Shown here: positions 34,651 to 45,743 of the stretch, piece after piece
Layout of the letters: every line of letters starts with the position of its first letter
How positions within the stretch are numbered: the stretch's first letter is position 1
NCBI RefSeq assembly: GCF_021582875.1
Contig: NZ_CP091138.1
Coordinates: 1,550,001 to 1,614,000 of the forward strand
Length of the DNA: 64,000 nucleotides
Direction: 5' to 3'
Origin: Microbacterium sp. KUDC0406
Lineage (GTDB): Bacteria > Actinomycetota > Actinomycetes > Actinomycetales > Microbacteriaceae
Program-made: the position numbers and the translations under genes
The notes under the pieces: model-generated
What the model saw: the letters and a program-made list of their open reading frames with translations, nothing else
Database searches by the model: none
What the model was told of the DNA's origin: nothing

Positions 34651-35942
34651 GCGACACCGCGACCACCGACGCGACCGCCTCAGCCGAGTTCGAACACGAG
34701 CCGGTGCCCCTGAGCCATCGCAAGTCGCTCTACACCGTCTCGGCGGTGTGGTTCGGCTTCCCGATGATCCTCACCAACGCCGTCCCCGGCGGTCTGGTCG
34801 TGGCGATGCTCGGATTCTGGCAGGGTGTCGGCGCGATCCTGGTCGCCAACGCGATCATGTTCGTGTACGTGAGCCTGCTGAGCTGGCGCGCCGGACGCAC
34901 CGGCAAGAGCTTCTCGCTGCAGGCCATCGAGACCTTCGGCACCGCCGGGTACGCGATCGCCTCCGGGTTCCTGTCCACCGTGGTTGTCGGCTGGTTCGCC
35001 TTCAACACCGGCGCGACCGGAGCGACGCTGAGCGAGGCCTTCGGCTGGAACGAGATGCTCGTCGCCGCGGTCGCCGGGCTCGTCTTCATCGCCGTCACCT
35101 ACCTCGGCATCCGCGCGCTGTCGGTGCTCGGCAGCATCGCCGCTCCGCTGTTCATCGTCGCGGTGATCATCGCGATGGTCATCGCGGCGCAGACCAACGA
35201 CTTCTCGGCCGTCTTCGGCTACGCCGGCGAGGACGTGCCCAACCCGATGACGTTCGGCGTCGCGGTCACCGCGATCATGGCGACCTTCGCCGACTCGGGC
35301 ACGATGACCGCGGACTTCACCCGCTGGGCCAGGAACGGCAAGCAGGCCGTGCTCGCAACCATCACCGCGTTCCCGATCGCGAGCCTGGTCGCCCAGCTCA
35401 GTGGTGCCGTCTTCGTCGCGGCCGGCGCGATCGCGCTGCCGGCGGTGAACGGCGGCAACTTCGCCCCCATCCTCACCGGCACCGGCAACCCGTGGCTGAA
35501 CGTGTTCCTCCTGCTGTTCGTGGTCATCAACCTCGGGTCCGTCTGCACGCACTGCCTCTACAACGGGGCCCTCGGCTGGTCGCACCTGACGCACTCGACC
35601 ATGCGCCTGCTCACGCTCATCCTCGGAGTCATCGGCGTGATCGTCGCCGTGGCGGGCGCCTGGCAGTACTTCGCCGACTGGCTCGCCCTGCTCGGTGTCC
35701 TGGTACCGCCGCTGGGTGCGGTGCTGATCGCCGACCAGATCATCCTGGCAAAGCGGAACACCGGCCGCCCCGAGAAGAAGTTCCGCGGAAACGCGCTGTT
35801 GGCCTGGGCCATCGGCGCCGCCGCCGCGCTGAGCTCGCACCTCTTCATCCCGATGCTCTCCGACGCCGTCGTCGGCCTCGTCGTGGGATGCGTCGCCTAC
35901 CTCGCCCTCGAACAGTTCTCAGCAAAGAAGGAGATCCACTGA
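34647..35942 (+). CDS. NCS1-family permease (cytosine permease/CodB-like)
   Basis: A 431-residue membrane protein with about 12 helices. SDTATTDATASAEFEHEPVPL is followed by YTVSAVWFGFPMILTNAVPGG, and later NTGATGATLSEAFGWNEML and SGTMTADFTRWARNGKQAV, matching the cytosine permease branch of NCS1 rather than the Mhp1 hydantoin branch. Substrates of the family include cytosine, purines, allantoin and hydantoins. It lies between DUF2877 and the ankyrin gene, with four-base and one-base overlaps and a GAAGGAGG ribosome site. Uptake of the operon's nitrogen substrate is the likely role. Confidence 0.85.
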   Translation: MSDTATTDATASAEFEHEPVPLSHRKSLYTVSAVWFGFPMILTNAVPGGLVVAMLGFWQGVGAILVANAIMFVYVSLLSWRAGRTGKSFSLQAIETFGTAGYAIASGFLSTVVVGWFAFNTGATGATLSEAFGWNEMLVAAVAGLVFIAVTYLGIRALSVLGSIAAPLFIVAVIIAMVIAAQTNDFSAVFGYAGEDVPNPMTFGVAVTAIMATFADSGTMTADFTRWARNGKQAVLATITAFPIASLVAQLSGAVFVAAGAIALPAVNGGNFAPILTGTGNPWLNVFLLLFVVINLGSVCTHCLYNGALGWSHLTHSTMRLLTLILGVIGVIVAVAGAWQYFADWLALLGVLVPPLGAVLIADQIILAKRNTGRPEKKFRGNALLAWAIGAAAALSSHLFIPMLSDAVVGLVVGCVAYLALEQFSAKKEIH

Positions 35943-36550
35943 TGACCAGCACGCAGACCGCCGACGAGCAGTACCTCACGGCAGCCGCAGCGGGCGATCT
36001 GGACGGCGTGCGCGCCGCTCTCGCCGACGGTGCCGACAAGAACGCCGTGGACGAGGAGGAGGCGACCGCGATCCTGCACGCCGCGCGCGGCGGGCACCTC
36101 GACGTCGTACGCGCACTGATCTCCGAGGGCGTCGACATCGACGCACAGGACCAGACCTGCTCGAACCCGTTCCTGTTCGGCTGCATCAACGACCAGCTCG
36201 AGCTCGTCACGATCATGGCCGAGGCGGGCGCCGATCTGAAGCGCCTCACCCGCATGGGCGGCAACGGCCTCACCCCGGCTGCTGAGAAGGGCCACCTCGA
36301 GGTCGTGCGGTACCTGCTCGAGAACACCCGGGTCAACGTCAACCTCACCAACAACCTCGGCTGGACGGCGCTGATCGAGACCATCATCCTCGGCGACGGC
36401 GGCCCCGTGCGGCAGCAGATCGTCGAGCTGCTGCTCGCGCACGGCGCGAAGCCCGGAATGCCCGACCCGTGGGGCACCTCGCCTGCTGACCTGGCCCGAG
36501 AGCGCGGATACGACGAGATCGTCGCCATCCTCGAACGCGCAGCCGCCTAA
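35942..36550 (+). CDS. ankyrin-repeat protein within the carbamoyl operon
   Basis: A 202-residue protein made of about five ankyrin repeats: YLTAAAAGDLDGVRAALADGA, then ATAILHAARGGHLDVVRALISEGVDI, a divergent FGCINDQLELVTIMAEAGADL, GLTPAAEKGHLEVVRYLLEN and GTSPADLARERGYDEIVAILE. No signal or membrane segment, so it is cytosolic. Its ATG overlaps the permease stop by one base (TGATG) behind GAAGGAG. Ankyrin repeats bind proteins; a partner among FdrA, DUF1116, DUF2877 or the permeases is plausible but not shown. E. coli has no counterpart in its all cluster. Confidence 0.88.
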   Translation: MTSTQTADEQYLTAAAAGDLDGVRAALADGADKNAVDEEEATAILHAARGGHLDVVRALISEGVDIDAQDQTCSNPFLFGCINDQLELVTIMAEAGADLKRLTRMGGNGLTPAAEKGHLEVVRYLLENTRVNVNLTNNLGWTALIETIILGDGGPVRQQIVELLLAHGAKPGMPDPWGTSPADLARERGYDEIVAILERAAA

Positions 36551-36570
36551 GACTCCCCGAAAGGACAACG

Positions 36571-38121
36571 ATGACCAGGCACATCGAAATCAGGAAGAAC
36601 ACCTACCTCGACTCGGTCTCGCTCATGTCGATGAGCACCAGGGCGAATGCCGTCGAGGGTGTCACCCAGGCGCTGCTGGGCATGGCGACCCCGATGAACA
36701 AGGAGGTGCTCGCGAACGTCGGCGTCCAGGACGCCGCCGTCGACGAGGCCAAGCCCAGCGATCTGATGATCGTGATCGACGCGTCCGAGGACACCATCGG
36801 GGCGGCCATCGCGGCTGTCGACGACATCCTCACCCGCAAGGACAAGAAGGCCGGCGAGGCCGACGAGGTGCGCTACCGCACCCTCGACGGCGCCTTCGCA
36901 GAGGTCCCGGACGCCAACCTCGTGCTGATCTCCGTCAATGGCGCCTTCGCCGCGCGCGAGGCTCGCAAGGCCCTGAACGCCGGCAAGAGCGTGATGATCT
37001 TCTCCGACAACGTGTCGGTCGAGGACGAGCTCTCGCTGAAGAACCTCGCGCACGAGAAGGGCCTCATCGTGATGGGCCCGGACTGCGGCACCGCGATCAT
37101 AGGCGGCACCGGACTCGCGTTCGCCAACGCCGTGCGCCGCGGCTCGATCGGCGTCGTCGGGGCCTCCGGCACCGGCAGCCAGGAGGTCTCGGTGCGCGTG
37201 CACGACTTCGGCGGCGGAATCTCGCAGCTGATCGGCACCGGCGGACGCGACCTGTCGACCGACATCGGCGGCATCTCGATGATCGACGGCATCACGGCTC
37301 TCGACGCGGACCCCGAGACCAAGGTCATCGTGCTCATCTCGAAGCCGCCGGCGGAGGAGGTCGCCGAGAAGGTGCTCGCCGTCGCCGGCGCCGCCTCGAA
37401 GCCGGTGTTCGTCACCTTCCTCGGCTCCGACCGCACCGAGTCGGGTTACGAGAACGTGACGATGGTGACCGAGGGCACCAAGCCCCTCGCGATCGCCGCC
37501 GTCGTGGCATCCGGCATCGACGAGTCGACGCTCGACAAGCACCCGCTGAACATCCCGCTGATCGAGGAGGTGCGCGCCAAGCTCGCCCCGGAGCAGAAGT
37601 ACGTTCGTGGGCTCTTCTGCGGAGGCACGCTCTGCGACGAGTCGATGTTCGCGGCCCTGGGGAAGTACGACAACGTGTACTCCAACATCCAGAAGGACCC
37701 GGCGTACCGGATCGGCGCGACGGATGCCTCGAGGGAGCACACCTTCCTCGACATGGGCGACGACGACTTCACCAACGGCCGCCCGCACCCGATGATCGAC
37801 CCTTCGCTGCGTCTGCAGCGCATCGTCGCCGAGGCGGACGACCCCGAGGTCGGCGTGATCGCGATGGACTTCGTGCTCGGCTTCGGCTCGCACGAGGACC
37901 CCGTCGGCGTGACCATCCCGGCGATCACCGAGGCGAAGGAGAAGGCCGCCGCACGCGGCCAGCACCTCGAGATCCTCGGGTACGTCCTCGGTACCGACCT
38001 GGACACCCCGGCGATCGCCGACCAGGTGGCGAAGCTCGAGGCCGCCGGCGTGACCATCGCCTCCTCCTCCACCAACCTCGGCCTGCTGGCCCGTGAATTC
38101 GTCGCGAAGGGTGACAACTGA
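36571..38121 (+). CDS. fdrA: FdrA family protein (AllF-like, oxamic transcarbamylase subunit)
   Basis: A 516-residue protein with the succinyl-CoA-synthetase-like architecture of FdrA: a CoA-binding-type Rossmann part (DLMIVIDASEDTIGAAIAAVD, VGASGTGSQEVSVRVHDFGGGISQLIGTGGRD in two stretches) and a ligase-like second half (ISKPPAEEVAEKVLAVA, RGLFCGGTLCDESMFAA). It is usually annotated as an acyl-CoA synthetase, but E. coli FdrA (AllF) has been reported as a subunit of oxamic transcarbamylase, which makes carbamoyl phosphate and oxamate from oxalurate. Its stop and the DUF1116 start share one base (38121). Starts 20 bp after the ankyrin gene, behind GAAAGGAC. Confidence 0.9.
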   Translation: MTRHIEIRKNTYLDSVSLMSMSTRANAVEGVTQALLGMATPMNKEVLANVGVQDAAVDEAKPSDLMIVIDASEDTIGAAIAAVDDILTRKDKKAGEADEVRYRTLDGAFAEVPDANLVLISVNGAFAAREARKALNAGKSVMIFSDNVSVEDELSLKNLAHEKGLIVMGPDCGTAIIGGTGLAFANAVRRGSIGVVGASGTGSQEVSVRVHDFGGGISQLIGTGGRDLSTDIGGISMIDGITALDADPETKVIVLISKPPAEEVAEKVLAVAGAASKPVFVTFLGSDRTESGYENVTMVTEGTKPLAIAAVVASGIDESTLDKHPLNIPLIEEVRAKLAPEQKYVRGLFCGGTLCDESMFAALGKYDNVYSNIQKDPAYRIGATDASREHTFLDMGDDDFTNGRPHPMIDPSLRLQRIVAEADDPEVGVIAMDFVLGFGSHEDPVGVTIPAITEAKEKAAARGQHLEILGYVLGTDLDTPAIADQVAKLEAAGVTIASSSTNLGLLAREFVAKGDN

Positions 38122-39545
38122 TGAGCGTCAACGACCTGTTCTCCACCGCATTGAAGCCGGTCAACCTCGGCCTCGACATGTTCGCCGAAGACCTGAAGGC
38201 GCAGGGCGTCGAGCCTGTGCTGATGGACTGGACCCCGCCGGGCGGCGGCGACCCCGAGGTCATCGCCGCGCTGAGCCGGCTCGAGGACCCGGCGGTGGCC
38301 GAGAAGATCGACGCCGCCAACCAGGTCGCGCTCGAGCGCATCCTCGGCTCGCAGCCCTTCCTGGAGGGCTTCGGTCAGGCGATCGACACCGTCCCCGGGA
38401 TGACCAGGAAGACCATTCTGCACGCCGGACCGCCGATCGAGTTCACCCGGATGTCGGGCCCGATGAAGGGCGCCGTCACCGGCGCGCTGGTCTTCGAGGG
38501 CCTCGCCGAGGACGTCGACGAGGCGTTCGAGCTCGCAGCCTCCGGCGAGATCACTTTCTCGCCCTGCCACGAGCACCAGTCGGTCGGCTCGATGGCCGGC
38601 GCCACCAGCGCCAGCATGTGGGTGCACAGGGTCACCAACCGCACCTACGGCAACACCGCATACACCAACCTGTCCGAGCAGCTGTCGAAGATCCTGCGCT
38701 TCGGCGCGAACGACCAGTCGGTCATCGACCGCCTGAACTGGATGCGGGACGTGTTCGGTCCCGTGCTGGCGGGCGCCATGGAGCTCAACACCGACGGCAT
38801 CGACCTGCGGCTGATGCTCTCGCAGGCTCTGCACATGGGCGACGAGGCGCACAACCGCAACGTCGCCGGAACCACGCTGCTGATCCAGGCGCTCGCGCCC
38901 TACATCCTGGAGAGCGACTTCACCACGAAGGAGAAGCGCGAGGTGTTCGACTTCGTCGCCTCCTCCGACTACTTCTCCGGTCCGACCTGGATGGTCGCGG
39001 CGAAGGCGTCGATGGATGCTGCGAACGGCATCGAGAACTCGACGGTCGTGACCACCATGGCCCGCAACGGCGTCGACTTCGGCATCCGGGTCTCCGGCAC
39101 CGGCGGCCAGTGGTTCACCGGCCCCGCGCAGGAGGTCGTCGGCCCGATGTTCGCCGGTTACACCCCGGCCGACTCCGGGCTGGACATGGGCGACTCCGCC
39201 ATCACCGAGACCTTCGGCATCGGCGGCTTCGCGATGGCCGCGGCTCCCGCGATCGTCGCGCTCGTCGGCGGAACGGTCGACGAGGCAATGGGCTACTCGC
39301 GCACGATGAACGCGATCACCACGGGCAACAACCCGAACGTGACGATCCCGGCGCTCGACTTCATGGGCGTGCCCAGCGGCATCGACGTGCGCAAGGTCAT
39401 GGAGACCGGAATCCTGCCGCTGATCAACACCGCGATCGCGCACAAGGACCCGGGCATCGGCATGATCGGCGCCGGCATCACCCACCCGCCGGTCGAGGCG
39501 TTCCAGAAGGCGCTGCGCGCCCTGGCCGACACGGTCAAGCCATGA
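38121..39545 (+). CDS. DUF1116 protein (AllG/YlbE-like, oxamic transcarbamylase subunit)
   Basis: A 474-residue DUF1116 protein, matching E. coli YlbE (AllG). Diagnostic stretches are LGSQPFLEGFGQAIDTVPGM, FSPCHEHQSVGSMAGATSAS, SQALHMGDEAHNRNVAGTTL, and the C-terminal GIGMIGAGITHPPVEAFQKA. The conserved His/Cys/Glu cluster CHEH and the MGDEAHNR segment are candidate active-site residues. Always found with FdrA, and here joined to it by a one-base stop/start overlap. Overlaps the NCS2 permease start by four bases (ATGA). Confidence 0.88.
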   Translation: MSVNDLFSTALKPVNLGLDMFAEDLKAQGVEPVLMDWTPPGGGDPEVIAALSRLEDPAVAEKIDAANQVALERILGSQPFLEGFGQAIDTVPGMTRKTILHAGPPIEFTRMSGPMKGAVTGALVFEGLAEDVDEAFELAASGEITFSPCHEHQSVGSMAGATSASMWVHRVTNRTYGNTAYTNLSEQLSKILRFGANDQSVIDRLNWMRDVFGPVLAGAMELNTDGIDLRLMLSQALHMGDEAHNRNVAGTTLLIQALAPYILESDFTTKEKREVFDFVASSDYFSGPTWMVAAKASMDAANGIENSTVVTTMARNGVDFGIRVSGTGGQWFTGPAQEVVGPMFAGYTPADSGLDMGDSAITETFGIGGFAMAAAPAIVALVGGTVDEAMGYSRTMNAITTGNNPNVTIPALDFMGVPSGIDVRKVMETGILPLINTAIAHKDPGIGMIGAGITHPPVEAFQKALRALADTVKP

Positions 39546-41173
39546 CCGCGATCGCTCCCTCCCCCGGTGCCGTCCACCTCAAATGGTGGAAGAAGGGTGA
39601 CATCGCGGCGTTCTTCGCCCTGTTCACCAACAACCTGACCAACATCATCACCTTCACGGCCCTGCTCACCATGGCGGGGCTTCCGGTGGGGATGGTGGTG
39701 GGACGGATCGCCCCGGCCTTCGGTCTGGCGATCCTGATCACCTCCTCGATGTACGTGTGGTTCGCCCGCCGGCTGGCCAAGAAGGAGGGCCGCGACGACG
39801 TGGTGGCCCTCCCCTCCGGTCCGAGCGCTCCGTCGATCTTCACGGTCACCTTCCTGGTGATCCTGCCGGTCTACTCCAGCACGCAGGACGCGGAGCTCGC
39901 GGTGGGGATCGGTCTGGTATGGGGCTTCCTGGAGGGCCTCATCCTTTTCGTCGGATCGTTCTTCGGCGACCTGCTCCGCCGTGCGGTGCCCCGCTCGGTG
40001 CTGTTGGCCTGCCTCGCCGGCCTCGGCCTGCTGCTGCTCGCGATGAACCCGATGCTGCAGACGTTCGAGTTCCCCGTGGTCGCGTTCATCGTCCTGGTGA
40101 TCGTGTTCATCAACTGGTTCGGCCGGTCGCCGTTCCTGGGCAAGGTGCCGACCGGTCTGCTGCTGCTGATCGTGGGAACCGCCGCAGCATGGGCGTTCGG
40201 GTTGCAGACGCCCGAGGCCGTGCAGGCCGCGCTGGTGCACGCCGGATGGCACCCGCCGCAGGTGTCGGTGGGCAACTTCTTCGAAGGGGTGCAGCACGCC
40301 GGTCCGTTCCTGGCGTCGGCGGTGCCTCTGGCGCTGGCGAACTACGTGTTCGACCTGGAGAACATCGAGGCCGCCGAGGCCGCCGGTGACCACTACAGCG
40401 CCCGTCCCGTCATGCTGGTCAACGGCGGTGCGACGATGGTCGGCGCCCTGATGGGCAACCCGTACCCGGTGACGGTGTACATCGGTCACACAGCGTACAA
40501 GGAGATGGGCGCCGGCGTCGGCTACACGATGCTCAACGGCATCACGATGTTCGCGGTGGGCCTGTTCGGCATGAGCGCCCTGCTCCTGTCGGTGGTCCCG
40601 ATGGCCGCGATCGCCCCGATCCTGATCTACATCGGCATCGTCACCGCCGCGCAGTCGGTGCGCGAGACGCCGAAGGTGGAACTGCCGGTGATCTTCGTCG
40701 CGCTGTTCCCGTGGATCGCGAACTGGGCGAACAGCCTGATCGGCAACACGCTGAAGGCGGCCGGCACGAACGTCGCCGAGGTGGGAGCGGATGCTCTGAA
40801 CGGCGCCGGCACCTACTTCGCCAGCATCTCGACACTCGGCAACGGCGCGCCGCTGTCGTCGCTGCTCTGGGGGATGATCGCGATCTTCGCGATCCGGAAC
40901 AAGCCGGGACTCGGAGCGATCGTGGCCGTGCTCGCCGCGATCCTGTCGTTCTTCGGCATCATCCACTCCCCGGTGCCCAGCATGCCGGCCGAGTTCGCGC
41001 TGTCAGACACCCATGTGATGTTCCTGGTGGCCTACCTGATGGTCGCGGCGCTGTTCCTGGCCAAGAAGATCCAGGACAGTGTCACGAAGGAGACGGTGAC
41101 GTTCACCGCGTCGGACGAGCTCACCCTGAGCAATGCCGTCGCGCCGAGCCTGATCCAGTCCACCAAGGTCTGA
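39542..41173 (+). CDS. NCS2/AzgA-like purine or uracil permease
   Basis: A 543-residue membrane protein with 13-14 helices. The N-terminal FFALFTNNLTNIITFTALLTMAGLP and LPSGPSAPSIFTVTFLVILPV, followed by NYVFDLENIEAAEAAGDHYSARPVM and GNPYPVTVYIGHTAYKEMGAG, fit the xanthine/uracil/AzgA permease superfamily. The last gene of the operon and the second transporter in it, from a different family than the NCS1 gene; it could import a different substrate or export the carbon skeleton left by carbamoyl transfer. Ends before a strong bidirectional terminator. Confidence 0.82.
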   Translation: MTAIAPSPGAVHLKWWKKGDIAAFFALFTNNLTNIITFTALLTMAGLPVGMVVGRIAPAFGLAILITSSMYVWFARRLAKKEGRDDVVALPSGPSAPSIFTVTFLVILPVYSSTQDAELAVGIGLVWGFLEGLILFVGSFFGDLLRRAVPRSVLLACLAGLGLLLLAMNPMLQTFEFPVVAFIVLVIVFINWFGRSPFLGKVPTGLLLLIVGTAAAWAFGLQTPEAVQAALVHAGWHPPQVSVGNFFEGVQHAGPFLASAVPLALANYVFDLENIEAAEAAGDHYSARPVMLVNGGATMVGALMGNPYPVTVYIGHTAYKEMGAGVGYTMLNGITMFAVGLFGMSALLLSVVPMAAIAPILIYIGIVTAAQSVRETPKVELPVIFVALFPWIANWANSLIGNTLKAAGTNVAEVGADALNGAGTYFASISTLGNGAPLSSLLWGMIAIFAIRNKPGLGAIVAVLAAILSFFGIIHSPVPSMPAEFALSDTHVMFLVAYLMVAALFLAKKIQDSVTKETVTFTASDELTLSNAVAPSLIQSTKV

Positions 41174-41273
41174 TCCCGAACAGCGGGTCCGGGAGTGCAC
41201 CGCTCCCGGACCCCCTCAGGACCCGGAATCCGGTGCTGAGGAGAACGGATGGTCCTGTCCGTCCCCGCAAGAC

Positions 41274-41311
41274 GAGAAGGCCGGTTCCCCCGCAGGGAAA
41301 CCGGCCTTCTC
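41274..41311. terminator. bidirectional terminator between the carbamoyl operon and secA
   Basis: GAGAAGGCCGGTT at 41274-41286 pairs with AACCGGCCTTCTC at 41299-41311; the inner CCC and GGG extend the stem around a short loop. A CT-rich run (TCTCTCTTCC) follows on the plus side. It serves the convergent ends of the NCS2 gene and secA. Confidence 0.8.
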
Positions 41312-41319
41312 TCTTCCGG

Positions 41320-44127
<2,808 letters not shown>

Positions 44128-44280
44128 GGATGTCTCCCTCGGGTTCTCGGGTGCCGGCGATGTTCAGCGCCGGGCATACCGTGTCATGTTACCGGCCCGT
44201 GACTTGCAGCACCTGTGCGCGCGAACGCTGACGGCGAACGGACACGCCGGATCCCGTCCTTGCGCGTCCCCTGGTTTCCA

Positions 44281-44309
44281 GGTATGCATATACCCAGAAA
44301 TGCAATACC
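44281..44309. promoter_or_regulatory. candidate PadR operator
   Basis: GGTATGCATATACC (44281-44294) has GGTAT and ATACC arms, and the block ATGCATATACC is repeated 16 bp downstream as ATGCAATACC (44300-44309). It lies 20 bp before the padR start, in the secA-padR divergent region. Confidence 0.5.
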
Positions 44310-44328
44310 GGGAAACGATCGGAGCGCC

Positions 44329-44958
44329 ATGTCCGTCCGCCAGAGCCTTCTCGCCATCCTCGATCAGGGGCCGTGCTACGGCTATCAGCTGCGCGCCGAG
44401 TTCGACCGCCGCACCGGCTCGACCTGGCCGCTGAACGTCGGCCAGATCTACAACACTCTGGAGCGCCTGGAGCGGGACGGGCTGGTCGAGCGCGGTGCGG
44501 CGGACGAGGCCGGACACGTGTACTGGGAGATCACGGATGCCGGCCACGAAGCCGTCAAGGAGTGGTTGGACTCCCCCGTGCCCAGACAGGCCGGCACCCG
44601 GGACGAGCTGCCCATCAAGCTCGCCCTCGCCGCCACCCTCCCCGGAGTGGACGTGGAGGCCATCGTGCAGAGGCAGCGGAGGGCATCCCTGGCCGCACTG
44701 CAGGAACTCCGTCGTGTGCAGTACGCGGGCGCCGGGATGTCCACCGGCGATGACGACCTCGGCGGCGAGGAACTCGCCTGGCGCCTGGTCGCCGACGCGC
44801 TGATCTTCCAAGCGGAGGCGGAGGTGCGGTGGCTCGACCACGTCGAATCCCGCCTGCGCCGCCACACACCGCACGCGCTGAGCCTGGAGATCAGCGCCGA
44901 GAAGCCCCGTCGCGGCCGCCCGCCGCGCGCGGCCGCCGATGCACGGACAGGAGCATGA
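44329..44958 (+). CDS. PadR-family transcriptional regulator
   Basis: A 209-residue PadR subfamily-1/2 regulator. The winged helix is seen in SVRQSLLAILDQGPCYGYQL, RTGSTWPLNVGQIYNTLERLERDGLVERG and VYWEITDAGHEAV; a coiled C-terminal dimerisation region (VDVEAIVQRQRRASLAALQEL) follows. The open frame begins upstream, but the ATG at 44329 has GGAG eight bases before it and matches the family start. The stop overlaps the ABC ATPase start region, the usual PadR-ABC arrangement in which the regulator represses its own exporter until a drug or peptide is present. Confidence 0.9.
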   Translation: MSVRQSLLAILDQGPCYGYQLRAEFDRRTGSTWPLNVGQIYNTLERLERDGLVERGAADEAGHVYWEITDAGHEAVKEWLDSPVPRQAGTRDELPIKLALAATLPGVDVEAIVQRQRRASLAALQELRRVQYAGAGMSTGDDDLGGEELAWRLVADALIFQAEAEVRWLDHVESRLRRHTPHALSLEISAEKPRRGRPPRAAADARTGA

Positions 44959-44960
44959 TC

Positions 44961-45743
44961 ATGAAGCGATCCGAGTACCGCCGGCAGCAGCATGAGGCCT
45001 CATCTTCGGAACGCACCCGTGATGCGCGCGACCCCGTCGTGCAGCTGGTCGGCGTCACACAGCAGTACGGCCACGGTGCCGGCTCGGTCTCTGCACTCTC
45101 CGGCGTGGACCTGACCGTGCACCCCGGCGAGTTGGTCGCGGTGATGGGGCCGTCCGGGTCGGGCAAGTCGACCCTGCTCGCGATCGCGGGCGGGCTCGCG
45201 ACTCCCACATCCGGCGAGGTGATCGTCGAGGGCACCTACCTCTCGTCCCTGAACCAGAACGGCATCGCTCGGCTGCGCCGCCGCTCATTGGGCTACGTGT
45301 TCCAGGACTTCAACCTGATCCCGACCCTGACCGCGATGGAGAACGTGGCCCTTCCGCTCGAGTTGGACGGGATCGGGCGTCGCGCGATCAGCAGGGCTGC
45401 ACAGGATGCCCTCGCGGCGGTCGACCTCCAGGACCGCCTCGACGTGTATCCCGATGATCTGTCCGGTGGTCAGCAGCAGCGCGTCGCGATCGCCAGGGCG
45501 ATCGTCGGCGCACGCCGCCTCATCCTCGCCGACGAGCCCACCGGCGCCCTCGACTCCGAGACCGGCGAGATGGTGATGCAGGTCATCCGGCAGCGGGTGG
45601 ATGCCGGTGCCGCGGGCATCCTCGTCACGCACGAGCCCCGGCACGCATCCTGGGCGGACCGGATCCTGTTCCTGCGCGACGGTCGCGTGGTCGACGAGAC
45701 CGCCCGAGACGACGCCGCGCAGTTGCTCAGCGGGGCACGCTGA
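44961..45743 (+). CDS. ABC transporter ATP-binding protein (LolD/MacB-like)
   Basis: A 260-residue ABC ATPase: Walker A GPSGSGKSTLL, Q-loop in YVFQDFNLIPTLT, signature LSGGQQQRVAIARAI, Walker B LILADEPTGALDSETGE and the H-loop VTHEP. The sequence belongs to the MacB/LolD group that pairs with FtsX-type permeases. The ATG at 44955 overlaps the padR stop, but I prefer 44961 because AGGAG then has seven-base spacing. The stop and the permease start share one base (45743). Confidence 0.9.
   Translation: MKRSEYRRQQHEASSSERTRDARDPVVQLVGVTQQYGHGAGSVSALSGVDLTVHPGELVAVMGPSGSGKSTLLAIAGGLATPTSGEVIVEGTYLSSLNQNGIARLRRRSLGYVFQDFNLIPTLTAMENVALPLELDGIGRRAISRAAQDALAAVDLQDRLDVYPDDLSGGQQQRVAIARAIVGARRLILADEPTGALDSETGEMVMQVIRQRVDAGAAGILVTHEPRHASWADRILFLRDGRVVDETARDDAAQLLSGAR

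Noticed and set aside
36571..38121. Acyl-CoA synthetase in fatty acid metabolism
   Set aside because: FdrA only shares the fold; its constant association with DUF1116, DUF2877 and carbamate kinase points to carbamoyl transfer.
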